From Chitinophagales bacterium (GTDB taxonomy: Bacteria; Bacteroidota; Bacteroidia; Chitinophagales; Chitinophagaceae), in assembly GCA_015654495.1 (NCBI GenBank), contig JAATGW010000188.1, positions 1 to 19,083 on the forward strand: a stretch of DNA of 19,083 nt, written 5' to 3'. The notes under the pieces are model-generated. The model made no database searches and was not told the origin of the DNA. It saw only the letters and a program-made list of their open reading frames with translations. Shown here piece after piece: positions 6,332 to 12,665 of this stretch. Both the position numbers and the translations under genes were made by a program. The number at the start of each line of letters is the position of its first letter. The stretch's first letter is position 1.

Positions 6332-7312
6332 TTATTCTTTTGCGGCGGACGCAGTTTCTTTAGAGGCCTCAGTCATTTTGCTGTTATCCGGAGAAAGCAC
6401 CACTTTAATCGCATTCTTCTGATCTGCACCTTTCTTTATATCATCTTTCTTTAAAGTAACACTTACTTCAGAAACACCTTCTTTCAAAAGTGACTTCGCA
6501 ACAGTCGTTGCTCTGGCAGAACGCAAAGCCATAGAAGCATCTGCAGTTTTACGTGGTTTCCATTTATTGGAAACGGTTTTTCCTGATTCTGAAGAGTAAT
6601 GTTTTTTAGCTGATGCATAACTGCGTTTGGCAGACGTTTTTTTGGCGGAAGAAGATTTCACGCCTGATCCATTGGTTTTTGAACTGCCTTCCTTCATTTC
6701 TGCTGATGCGATATTATTATCAGCTGCATTTGATGAATTGGCCGTTGCGTCTGTTTCTGAAGAAGCAGGCATACCAATAGCTGCCGGCATAACACCAACT
6801 ACAAAATCAGGTTGAGCCTTTGCGGTAGTCGCAATCTGGCTGATCACTTTTTTACCGGTCGCATTAAGATTGGCCGATCCGGGACTAAAAAATTTCTTTT
6901 CATCAAGAGAAACAGAAACAGTTCCGTTTTTATGGTCAATCTCGTCCATTGTCAGTCCGCTCGCAGCGAGATCTGTAGTAAGCGTTTGCTGCAACTGAGT
7001 ACCTGCTTCCTGCCTTGAAGTAAAATAAGCCTGGTAGTCCATATTCGGCCGCTGCTGGCTTAAATAAGTATTAACGCTGTCAAGCGAAGTTTTCATACTG
7101 GAATTAGCGCTTTCCAATCCGCTTACTTTTTCTTTCAGCGAGGTAGATTCATTGGCGAGCCTGGTGCTGTCGTCTTTTAATTGTTGTACAGCTTGCTGAC
7201 TCATTTGTAAAGAACTTTGAGAAGTTTTGTATTTACGGCTCGAGACACAGCCCGGCAATACGAAAGCCAGTGAGAGCCCGGCAACCAGTGTGGTTGTGAA
7301 TAGTCTTTTCAT
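6332..7312 (-). CDS. OmpA-family lipoprotein with coiled coil and a low-complexity insertion
   Basis: A 326-aa envelope lipoprotein. The signal peptide ends in a lipobox FVLPGC, with Cys22 as the lipidation site. Residues 30-85 are rich in Q/S/K/L heptads and probably form a coiled coil. From about 130 an OmpA/MotB-like peptidoglycan-binding domain starts: 'VSVSLDEKKFFSPGSANLNATGKKVISQIA' (beta strand, turn, helix), then 'FVVGV'. Where the family has its GHTD..G loop, this protein carries about 80 residues (175-255) rich in Ser, Ala, Lys and Thr. The domain resumes with 'ALRSARATTVAKSLLKEGV', keeping the arginine (R267) equivalent to that of LS..RA, and ends with a final beta strand near 303. 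The usual peptidoglycan-contacting aspartate is not seen. It is monocistronic with its own terminator, and probably anchors the outer membrane or has a structural role. Confidence 0.8.
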   Translation of the reverse strand: MKRLFTTTLVAGLSLAFVLPGCVSSRKYKTSQSSLQMSQQAVQQLKDDSTRLANESTSLKEKVSGLESANSSMKTSLDSVNTYLSQQRPNMDYQAYFTSRQEAGTQLQQTLTTDLAASGLTMDEIDHKNGTVSVSLDEKKFFSPGSANLNATGKKVISQIATTAKAQPDFVVGVMPAAIGMPASSETDATANSSNAADNNIASAEMKEGSSKTNGSGVKSSSAKKTSAKRSYASAKKHYSSESGKTVSNKWKPRKTADASMALRSARATTVAKSLLKEGVSEVSVTLKKDDIKKGADQKNAIKVVLSPDNSKMTEASKETASAAKE

Positions 7313-7636
7313 GGTAGTTAATTTTTCAAGTTTATATTAACTCCAACATAAAAAATGTACCATGCTTATTATGCGCTCAAATCCTGTTTCAGGTGAGATT
7401 ATTTTAAGCTCTTGTGTGGACAAATGGGAACAACAATTATCAGATATACACGCCGGATCAGGAGAGAAATTAAATATGAAAAATCAATGCTGGTTGTTTC
7501 ATCCAGTACTTTGTGTAATATTTAATGTAAAGAGATAAAACAATCTGTTCAGGCGTTAAATGTGCAAAACAATTTCCCGCATTTTCTGATCGGATTTTCC
7601 AATCTGGCACGGTAATTTCAGTAGTAATTGTACAAA
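7313..7636. other. Intergenic stretch upstream of the riboswitch, no gene seen
   Basis: I see no protein gene on either strand. The region must hold the promoter of the minus-strand OmpA-like gene and one for the plus-strand riboswitch, but neither shows a convincing TTTG/TAnnTTTG pair. An ATG at 7476 opens only 17 codons and was not called. Confidence 0.5.
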
Positions 7637-7728
7637 GTTTCTTAAATAGAGGTGGTCTTTAACAGGATCTGAGAACACACTCTCACTACCTGATCTGGAT
7701 AATGCCAGCGTAGGAAAATAAAAGAAAC
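7637..7728 (+). promoter_or_regulatory. TPP riboswitch (THI-box aptamer)
   Basis: The region carries the two signature blocks of the thiamine-pyrophosphate aptamer in order. CTGAGA at 7669-7674 is the pyrimidine-sensing J3-2 region. CTGATCTGGATAATGCCAG lies within 7690-7708, followed by CGTAGG, and forms the P4/P5 arm. P2 is kept by GAG at 7649-7651 pairing with CTC near 7680-7682; many relatives have GGG/CCC here, so this looks like a compensatory change. P1 can form between GTTTCTT (7637-7643) and AAGAAAC (7722-7728). A hairpin with a T-tract follows within ten bases, so the element should stop transcription when TPP binds. No plus-strand thiamine gene, nor any plus-strand gene, lies downstream before 11138. 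Confidence 0.92.
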
Positions 7729-7734
7729 GACGAA

Positions 7735-7764
7735 GGCTCCGGCGCACTAACCGGAGTCTTTTTT
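7735..7764 (+). terminator. Intrinsic terminator / expression platform of the TPP riboswitch
   Basis: The stem GGCTCCGG (7735-7742) pairs with CCGGAGTC (7751-7758), with one G-U pair and an 8-nt loop, and is followed by six T at 7759-7764. It faces the plus strand; on the minus strand no clean T-tract follows the hairpin. It lies seven bases past the aptamer, as expected for a transcriptional attenuator. Confidence 0.88.
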
Positions 7765-7861
7765 ATAGTCCGTTTTCCCTTTGAGGCCAGCCGTTATTAA
7801 CCTCTGTAATTACCACTTCAGGTCACAGGAAAACAGGTACTGTTCCGCCAGGTGCGGGAGG

Positions 7862-8917
7862 TTATTTATTTATTCCTATAACAATTATTGCATCGCCATT
7901 AATAGGATGACCTGTGCATGTAAGTATTAAACCCTTGCTGAGGTCCGCATCCATAAGAACTTCATTGCTGCTATGCCAGATCTCCCCTTCGGTACAGAGC
8001 GCAACACAATTTCCACACCTGCCTGCTCCGCAACTAAAGGGCAGCTGCATTCCCGATTTGCCTGCAGCTTTCAGAATTGAATCCGGATATTCTACGGTTA
8101 TGGTTTTACGTAAGCCCGAAAAACGGATCTCTACCTGGCGGGTTGTTTTATCCGGAGGATTAATGTATTCAGTATACTGGCGCGGGATAACAAAATTTTC
8201 TCTTCGGATATTTTCCTTAGCTATTCCCCATTCCTGCAAAATGGAAACTACTTTAAACATATACAGTTCCGGTCCGCATAAATAGAATAAATTCTTTGAA
8301 ACAGGAACTGCGAGGTCGTGCTGAAGTATATGAACCACTATCTCACGATTCAGGCGCGATCTGGAAACAACTGCATTATCGCTGAAGAGATAAGTTATGT
8401 TGAAATTCTCCGTATGATTTCTTCGCAGATCAAGCAATTCATCGTAAAAAACTGTTCTTCCTTTTCCAACATTACTGTAGAATAAATAAATCTTTTTTTG
8501 CGGAAAGTTTTTTAATACCGTTTGTATCAGAGGATAGACGGGAGTAATTCCGCTGCCGGCAGCAAAAAAGAATAGTTTTTCATACTCGTTGATACTGTCA
8601 GAAAGAGTAAACATTCCCGCCGAGCCAATAGTAAATAATATGTCGCCCTTTCTGGCCAGGTCTACAAGCTTGCGCGAGATAACTCCATTAACTTTTCGTT
8701 TGACACCTATGGCAAGCAGATCTCCTGATTCGGGCATAGAAATGATTGAGTAGGATCGGCGAATCTCGGGTTCAAACTCAGGAAAAACAAATGTAAGATA
8801 CTGACCTGCCTTCCAGGAAATTCCATGCCCGGGTTCAAAGCTTATAATAGCAAAATCCTCAACGGGATAATCGACCCGGCTGATTATTAATTTCTGATAC
8901 TGACCAGTTAAATTCAA
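7862..8917 (-). CDS. FAD/NAD(P)-binding 2Fe-2S oxidoreductase (PaaE/Hcr-type)
   Basis: A 351-aa soluble electron-transfer reductase that passes electrons from NAD(P)H through FAD to a plant-type 2Fe-2S centre and on to a partner oxygenase or reductase. The FAD-binding motif RRSYS is at 53-57 and 'GVKRKVNGVIS' follows. The NAD(P) domain shows AAGSGITP (GSGITP at 121-126) and 'YLCGPE' near 235. The C-terminal ferredoxin domain has cysteines 296, 301, 304 and 334, spaced as in plant-type ferredoxins (CX4CX2CX29C). This domain order matches PaaE (phenylacetyl-CoA epoxygenase reductase) and hybrid-cluster-protein reductases. No paa genes or hybrid-cluster gene are nearby, so the partner is unknown. 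The only start available is TTG at 8917, since an in-frame TAA lies four codons upstream and the next Met is residue 61, inside the FAD domain. Single gene. Confidence 0.9.
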   Translation of the reverse strand: MNLTGQYQKLIISRVDYPVEDFAIISFEPGHGISWKAGQYLTFVFPEFEPEIRRSYSIISMPESGDLLAIGVKRKVNGVISRKLVDLARKGDILFTIGSAGMFTLSDSINEYEKLFFFAAGSGITPVYPLIQTVLKNFPQKKIYLFYSNVGKGRTVFYDELLDLRRNHTENFNITYLFSDNAVVSRSRLNREIVVHILQHDLAVPVSKNLFYLCGPELYMFKVVSILQEWGIAKENIRRENFVIPRQYTEYINPPDKTTRQVEIRFSGLRKTITVEYPDSILKAAGKSGMQLPFSCGAGRCGNCVALCTEGEIWHSSNEVLMDADLSKGLILTCTGHPINGDAIIVIGINK

Positions 8918-9017
8918 TTGCTGTTTTTAAAAAGAGTTCCTCAAAGTCAGGATGAAATCAAAGGTACATAAAGAGATTAATGCCTGGTGATTACAGGCTG
9001 ATTGAGAAGGTATGCTT

Positions 9018-9052
9018 AAAAAAAAGGGGACCGCAGCAGAACTGCAATCCCC
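9018..9052 (-). terminator. Intrinsic terminator of the PepSY-like gene
   Basis: The hairpin at 9026-9052 has GGGGA...GCAG arms with two internal mismatches. On the minus strand it is followed by eight T (the A-run at 9018-9025 on the plus strand). It lies about 20 bases past the stop of the gene ending at 9074. Confidence 0.8.
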
Positions 9053-9073
9053 GCATATATAATTTAATAGTGG

Positions 9074-9526
9074 TCAGATCCCCATTGCCGATCTTATTTC
9101 TTTTCCATTTTCATCGTAATAAATATACTTTTTTTCAATTCCCTTTTTCGCTTCAATCCGGTATCCTTTTTCATTGAATTTATTCTCAACAAAGGCACTG
9201 GACAAAAATTCCCAGTCAGCTATCCTGCTTTTTTCATAAGAAGCTATTACAGCTTTCGGAAGTTCTTCTTTCCCGATGAATTTCTCAGTATAATGCCAGC
9301 TCCCATTCACATAATAGTGGGCTTTATAAGTAGCATTGTCCAAAGTGAAACGTACAGTGTATTTGGCAAGCGCATTTGTCCATTCGATACTACTGGCTTC
9401 GGGATAACGGATTTCAAAATCTTTCTTTGACGTTTCAGGAATATTGACCACCTGAGCGTCTGAAATTAACGGAGCAGTAATAGCCAGCACAACAACTATC
9501 AACAGCCGGTTCATTAACAATTTCAT
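9074..9526 (-). CDS. Secreted PepSY-like (DUF2874/BLIP-like) protein
   Basis: A 150-aa exported protein. From the ATG at 9526 it begins with a signal peptide (MKLLMNRLLIVVVLAITAPL, then ISDAQ), with likely cleavage after about residue 23-24. The rest is a single beta-rich unit with the pattern 'F..RYPEASSIEWT....KYTVRFTLDN..YKAHYYVNGSW', 'ELPKAVIASYEKSRI' and 'YRIEAKKGIEKKYIYYDENGKEI'. This matches the PepSY-like, beta-lactamase-inhibitor-like family (PF11396) common in Bacteroidota, in which W and Y residues mark each repeat. Its role in the periplasm is not established; PepSY-type domains are proposed to inhibit peptidases or bind small ligands. The frame is open to 9598, but those extra 24 residues would precede the signal peptide. 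It stands alone, with its own terminator. Confidence 0.82.
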   Translation of the reverse strand: MKLLMNRLLIVVVLAITAPLISDAQVVNIPETSKKDFEIRYPEASSIEWTNALAKYTVRFTLDNATYKAHYYVNGSWHYTEKFIGKEELPKAVIASYEKSRIADWEFLSSAFVENKFNEKGYRIEAKKGIEKKYIYYDENGKEIRSAMGI

Positions 9527-9768
9527 GATTTTCAATTTTTGATTTATTCTGGTTTGTAAGTATATGATCAATAACAAAATTACTGCCAGATATATCAAAG
9601 ATGCATAGACGAAATGAAATAAAATCCTAAAAGCTGGTTAATATCTGCGACTTATCATTCAATTAACAAAAAACGATCATTTGAGTTGGAAGCTAATCCG
9701 GTAGGGTGAATTAAAATAAACGAACCGGCTAAAGATTTATATATGAATTGCGATTATCCTGGCAAGCT

Positions 9769-10380
9769 TCAGACAAACATCGTAAGCAAACCAGAAATAA
9801 TCAGTATTAAACCTGTGATGATGCCTGCATTATGTTCAAGTTTGTGCCAGTTATACTTTACCATATTCCTGTAGGCCAGTTGTACCCATATCAGCATACC
9901 GGCTAAAGTAACAACTGAATATATAAGTGCAATCAGTAAAATATCCATCCTGCCCCTTGTACCAGCCAGTAAAAAATAAGGTTCTATTTCCATACAGGGC
10001 GAAAGAAACATAGCAATGACAAGAGAAATGATAATTCCGCTTTTCGTTCGTTTTTTTATCTGTTGCTCATGAACATGAAAATGATGATGCCTGTAATGTT
10101 GTACTATAAAATACAGGCCAAGTAAAACAAGTAATGACGGTGCAATAACTTTTGAAAACCGGCTGATACTTATACTGAGTTCAGCCCCGATGATTCCAAG
10201 AAAAATTCCGATAATTATTGTACTGAGCACATGCGCAATTCCCGAAAGTAATGTTACCTGTATAATTTCCGCATAGGTCCATTTCTCTTTTCTGCCAATC
10301 GCAATCACCGGAAGCCAGTGATTGGGTATCACAGAATGCAGCAAGCTGATAAGTATACTTCCAATCCAGATAGAATTCAT
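9769..10380 (-). CDS. Multispanning membrane protein with His-rich loop (NicO/RcnA-like metal transporter?)
   Basis: A 203-aa integral membrane protein with about six spans (near 1-20, 40-66, 78-94, 114-136, 146-168 and 186-203). The first span has H15 and H21 in LHSVIPNHWLPV, and the second ends near H50 (SGIAHVLS). This resembles the H-rich intramembrane motifs of NicO/RcnA and UreH-type nickel/cobalt transporters. A cytoplasmic or periplasmic loop at 95-104 (HYRHHHFHVH) is a likely metal-binding segment. The third part has 'FLSPCMEIEPYFLLAG' with a conserved-looking Cys, Glu and Pro. Efflux of a divalent metal is a reasonable guess but is not proven. Its ATG overlaps the stop of the methyltransferase-like gene by four bases (ATGA), so the two are translated together. 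Confidence 0.6.
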   Translation of the reverse strand: MNSIWIGSILISLLHSVIPNHWLPVIAIGRKEKWTYAEIIQVTLLSGIAHVLSTIIIGIFLGIIGAELSISISRFSKVIAPSLLVLLGLYFIVQHYRHHHFHVHEQQIKKRTKSGIIISLVIAMFLSPCMEIEPYFLLAGTRGRMDILLIALIYSVVTLAGMLIWVQLAYRNMVKYNWHKLEHNAGIITGLILIISGLLTMFV

Positions 10381-10976
10381 ATGATCCGGCGTACCCGTTT
10401 TTTATACTGCAGATAACGGCCTCCATGTTGTTTCTCAAGAAATGATTCTTCAAGCCGGATCTGAACATGTACCGTGAAATAAGTGAGTACGGCTATTGTA
10501 AATGTGAAAAGATTAGGGAGAATAAAAAAAATCCCCCAGACAGAAATCATAATCCCCAGAAAAACGGGATTACGTGAAATCCTGAAAACTCCGTTAGTGA
10601 CCAATGCCGTTTTATTTTTTTCATCAATCCCGATCCTGAATGAACGATTCATTTGTATTTCAGCAACCAGAATCCAGAAAAATGATACATGAATTAAAAT
10701 CAGGCCTGTATAAACTGCCCAGGGTTTTTCAAGAAACCATACAGGAACAAGATAGCGATTCTGTTCCTGCGTAAACCCTGAAAACAGGATAATCACAGTC
10801 AGCGACATCATTAATAATTTCATAACGAAGCCAAGATAGTCATGTACATTATCCCGGTTTCCGAATGTGACAGGATTGATACCGGTTTGTTTATAGAGCC
10901 GGATGCCGGGAATGATAAACAGTACCACAAAGTAGAGGCAGATATAAATTTTAAGATAGATTTTTATCCATTCCAT
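10377..10976 (-). CDS. ICMT/PEMT-like membrane methyltransferase
   Basis: A 199-aa membrane protein from the ATG at 10976; the frame also has a TTG nine codons earlier. About five hydrophobic spans are visible. The C-terminal half carries the isoprenylcysteine carboxyl methyltransferase/phospholipid methyltransferase pattern: 'LVTNGVFRISRNPVFLGIMIS' region with RNP at 135-137, a hydrophobic hairpin, then RLEESFLEKQHGGRYLQYKKRVRR from 174 (the E-E...G..Y..Y signature near the S-adenosylmethionine site). In bacteria the methyl acceptor is usually unknown and may be a lipid. The product is co-translated with the His-rich membrane protein downstream. This pairing is worth noting, because such methyltransferases often sit beside heavy-metal transport genes; that association is from general knowledge and is not shown here. 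Confidence 0.82.
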   Translation of the reverse strand: MEWIKIYLKIYICLYFVVLFIIPGIRLYKQTGINPVTFGNRDNVHDYLGFVMKLLMMSLTVIILFSGFTQEQNRYLVPVWFLEKPWAVYTGLILIHVSFFWILVAEIQMNRSFRIGIDEKNKTALVTNGVFRISRNPVFLGIMISVWGIFFILPNLFTFTIAVLTYFTVHVQIRLEESFLEKQHGGRYLQYKKRVRRII

Positions 10977-11058
10977 ACAGAAAGAACCGGATTTGCTGAT
11001 CAACGAAGATAATTTTTTATGCTGACCGGAAGCAGGGCAATTTTGGCCGGGCTTCCGC

Positions 11059-11104
11059 TTTAGCTATTATCCATTTATTCCTAACTTTAAACAGATCCGG
11101 ATCT
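11059..11104 (+). promoter_or_regulatory. Possible promoter and operator palindrome before the aldo/keto reductase
   Basis: TTTA at 11059-11062 and TAACTTTA at 11082-11089, 19 bases apart, resemble the TTTG/TAnnTTTG promoter with one mismatch in each box. The perfect 12-bp palindrome AGATCCGGATCT at 11093-11104 would sit over the transcript start, where a dimeric repressor could bind. Both parts are weak evidence. Confidence 0.25.
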
Positions 11105-11137
11105 CCTTCATAATTAATATTAATACCAGATTAAAGT

Positions 11138-12124
11138 ATGCGTTACAGATTTTTAGGAAACAGCGATGTGCAACTTTCGGCTATAGGTCTTGGTTGCATG
11201 GGTATGAATCACGCTTATGGGCAGCCGGATGATGCCGCGTCTGTTGCAACACTCGAACGGGCGATTGAACTAGGAATTAATTTCTGGGACACGGCAGATA
11301 TTTACGCCAACGGGAAAAACGAGGAGCTTGTCGCAAAAGTGTTGAAGCCAAACCGAAGCCGGATTTTTATTGCCACTAAGTTTGGCTTTCTACCAAATAC
11401 AGAAGCAAAACTTACAGGCTTCGACGGCTCCCCTGCTTATATCAAAATCGCTGTGGAAAGAAGTTTGCGCAGATTAAATACGGATGTGATCGATCTTTAT
11501 TATGCTCACCGGATTGATCCGAAAGTCCCCGTTGAAGAAACTGTTGGCGCAATGGCGGAGCTGGTGAAAGAAGGTAAAGTAAGATACCTTGGTTTATCAG
11601 AAGCTTCAGCGACTTCAATCCGAAAAGTCTATAGCGTGCATCCGATTCATGCCTTGCAAAGTGAGTATTCCATATTAAGCCGCGATGTGGAAGCCGAAAT
11701 TATTCCCGTATGCAAGGAACTTGGTATAAGCTTTATCCCGTTCAGCCCCTTATCCAGAGGGCTTGTTACAAATACAATACGCAGCTCCACATTGGATGCA
11801 AATGATTTCAGACGTCAGTTACCACGGTACCAGGAAGAACACGCTGAAAATAATGAGCAGCTGGCAGCCGGTTTTGCAGCTATTGCAAAATCAAAAAACT
11901 GTACCCCTGCGCAACTGGCGCTGGCATGGATATTGTCGCGCGGTGAACATATTATTCCTATACCGGGAACCAAAAAAATAAAATGGCTGGAAGAAAATGC
12001 TGCATCAACCGAAATTGCGATCAGCATTGCTGATCTTGACGGGATTGAGCAATTATTAAAAAAATATCCGGATACCGGAGCGCGTTATACTCCCGACATG
12101 ATGAAGATGATCGATAAAGATTAG
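11138..12124 (+). CDS. Aldo/keto reductase
   Basis: A 328-aa NADPH-dependent reductase of the TIM-barrel AKR superfamily that reduces aldehydes or ketones in the cytoplasm. The catalytic tetrad is complete: Asp51 and Tyr56 in FWDTADIYANG, Lys81 in IATKFGF and His124 in YYAHRID. The N-terminus has the family's RFLGNSDVQLSAIGLGCMGM. 'LQSEYSILSRDVE', 'IPFSPLSRGLVTN' and 'IIPIPGTKKIKWLEENAAST' (cofactor-binding end) follow in the expected order. Sequence style matches the AKR13/YajO-IolS-like group, whose bacterial members act on small aldehydes such as methylglyoxal or on sugars; the substrate is not deducible. It stands alone on the plus strand and its stop is only six bases from the stop of the convergent DUF4251 gene, leaving no room for a separate terminator. 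Confidence 0.93.
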   Translation: MRYRFLGNSDVQLSAIGLGCMGMNHAYGQPDDAASVATLERAIELGINFWDTADIYANGKNEELVAKVLKPNRSRIFIATKFGFLPNTEAKLTGFDGSPAYIKIAVERSLRRLNTDVIDLYYAHRIDPKVPVEETVGAMAELVKEGKVRYLGLSEASATSIRKVYSVHPIHALQSEYSILSRDVEAEIIPVCKELGISFIPFSPLSRGLVTNTIRSSTLDANDFRRQLPRYQEEHAENNEQLAAGFAAIAKSKNCTPAQLALAWILSRGEHIIPIPGTKKIKWLEENAASTEIAISIADLDGIEQLLKKYPDTGARYTPDMMKMIDKD

Positions 12125-12130
12125 GCACGC

Positions 12131-12643
12131 CTATTTCGATTCGCTGCTCTTTTTCTTTTCCGTAATGGCCTGTACGGTTCCATTAAAACTTACCGGCTGC
12201 CGCTGGTTACTATTAACCTGCATGTAAGCCTGCCCGTTATCATAAACTGTTAACCGGATTGTCTGCGTATTCGTATTGTCTTTGGGTTGAATCTCAATAT
12301 CCCAGCCGCCTTTTTTACGATCTTGTATTTTGTAGTTAAAAGAAGTGGAAGTAAAACTTATACCGGTATTGGCAGGATCCATTGGAGCGCTATATGCTTT
12401 CCCCATATATGGGAGATCTGCACTCACAGTATCCGGAGTTACAATCATCGAATAATATCCGGTAAGCTGCCTGATGCGGCCACTCATCGGCGACATGGTT
12501 TGAGCCAGAAATTCATATCGCCTCGCATCCAGCAATTGTTTTGTGGCCGACACTTCTCCGGAACCCGACTGTGCCTGGATATTTCCAACAAAACTAAATG
12601 TGAGAAGGGATAAAATAGCTGCCTGAACAAATTTCCTTTTCAT
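12131..12643 (-). CDS. DUF4251 secreted protein
   Basis: A 170-aa exported protein from the ATG at 12643. The signal peptide MKRKFVQAAILSLLTFSFVG ends near NIQAQ. The mature part follows the DUF4251 pattern: 'LLDARRYEFLAQTMSPMSGRIRQLTGYYSMIV', 'LPYMGKAYSAPMDPANTGISFTSTSFNYKI', 'GWDIEIQPKD' and 'QVNSNQRQPVSFNGTV' (each block shown partly). The family is nearly confined to Bacteroidota and its function is unknown; it is probably a small periplasmic beta-sandwich. The frame extends to 12700, but those 19 residues would come before the signal peptide and overlap the preceding gene. It starts 22 bases after the stop of the formylglycine-generating-enzyme-type gene, so the two are likely co-transcribed. 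Confidence 0.85.
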   Translation of the reverse strand: MKRKFVQAAILSLLTFSFVGNIQAQSGSGEVSATKQLLDARRYEFLAQTMSPMSGRIRQLTGYYSMIVTPDTVSADLPYMGKAYSAPMDPANTGISFTSTSFNYKIQDRKKGGWDIEIQPKDNTNTQTIRLTVYDNGQAYMQVNSNQRQPVSFNGTVQAITEKKKSSESK

Positions 12644-12665
12644 AAACAAAAAATGATTTTTGAAT

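Noticed and set aside
7476..7529. Short leader peptide after an AGGAG-like site
   Set aside because: It is only 17 codons with no conserved feature, and the riboswitch downstream already explains the regulation.
7556..7747. 63-codon open frame on the minus strand
   Set aside because: It lies fully across the TPP riboswitch and its terminator on the other strand; its arginine-rich start comes from the terminator stem and it resembles no protein family.
9527..9598. 24-residue hydrophobic extension before the PepSY-like protein
   Set aside because: It would place a second hydrophobic stretch before a clear signal peptide; the ATG at 9526 gives a standard exported start.
12287..12613. 108-codon plus-strand frame opposite the DUF4251 gene
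   Set aside because: It is a shadow of the well-supported minus-strand gene; composition and sequence look non-coding.
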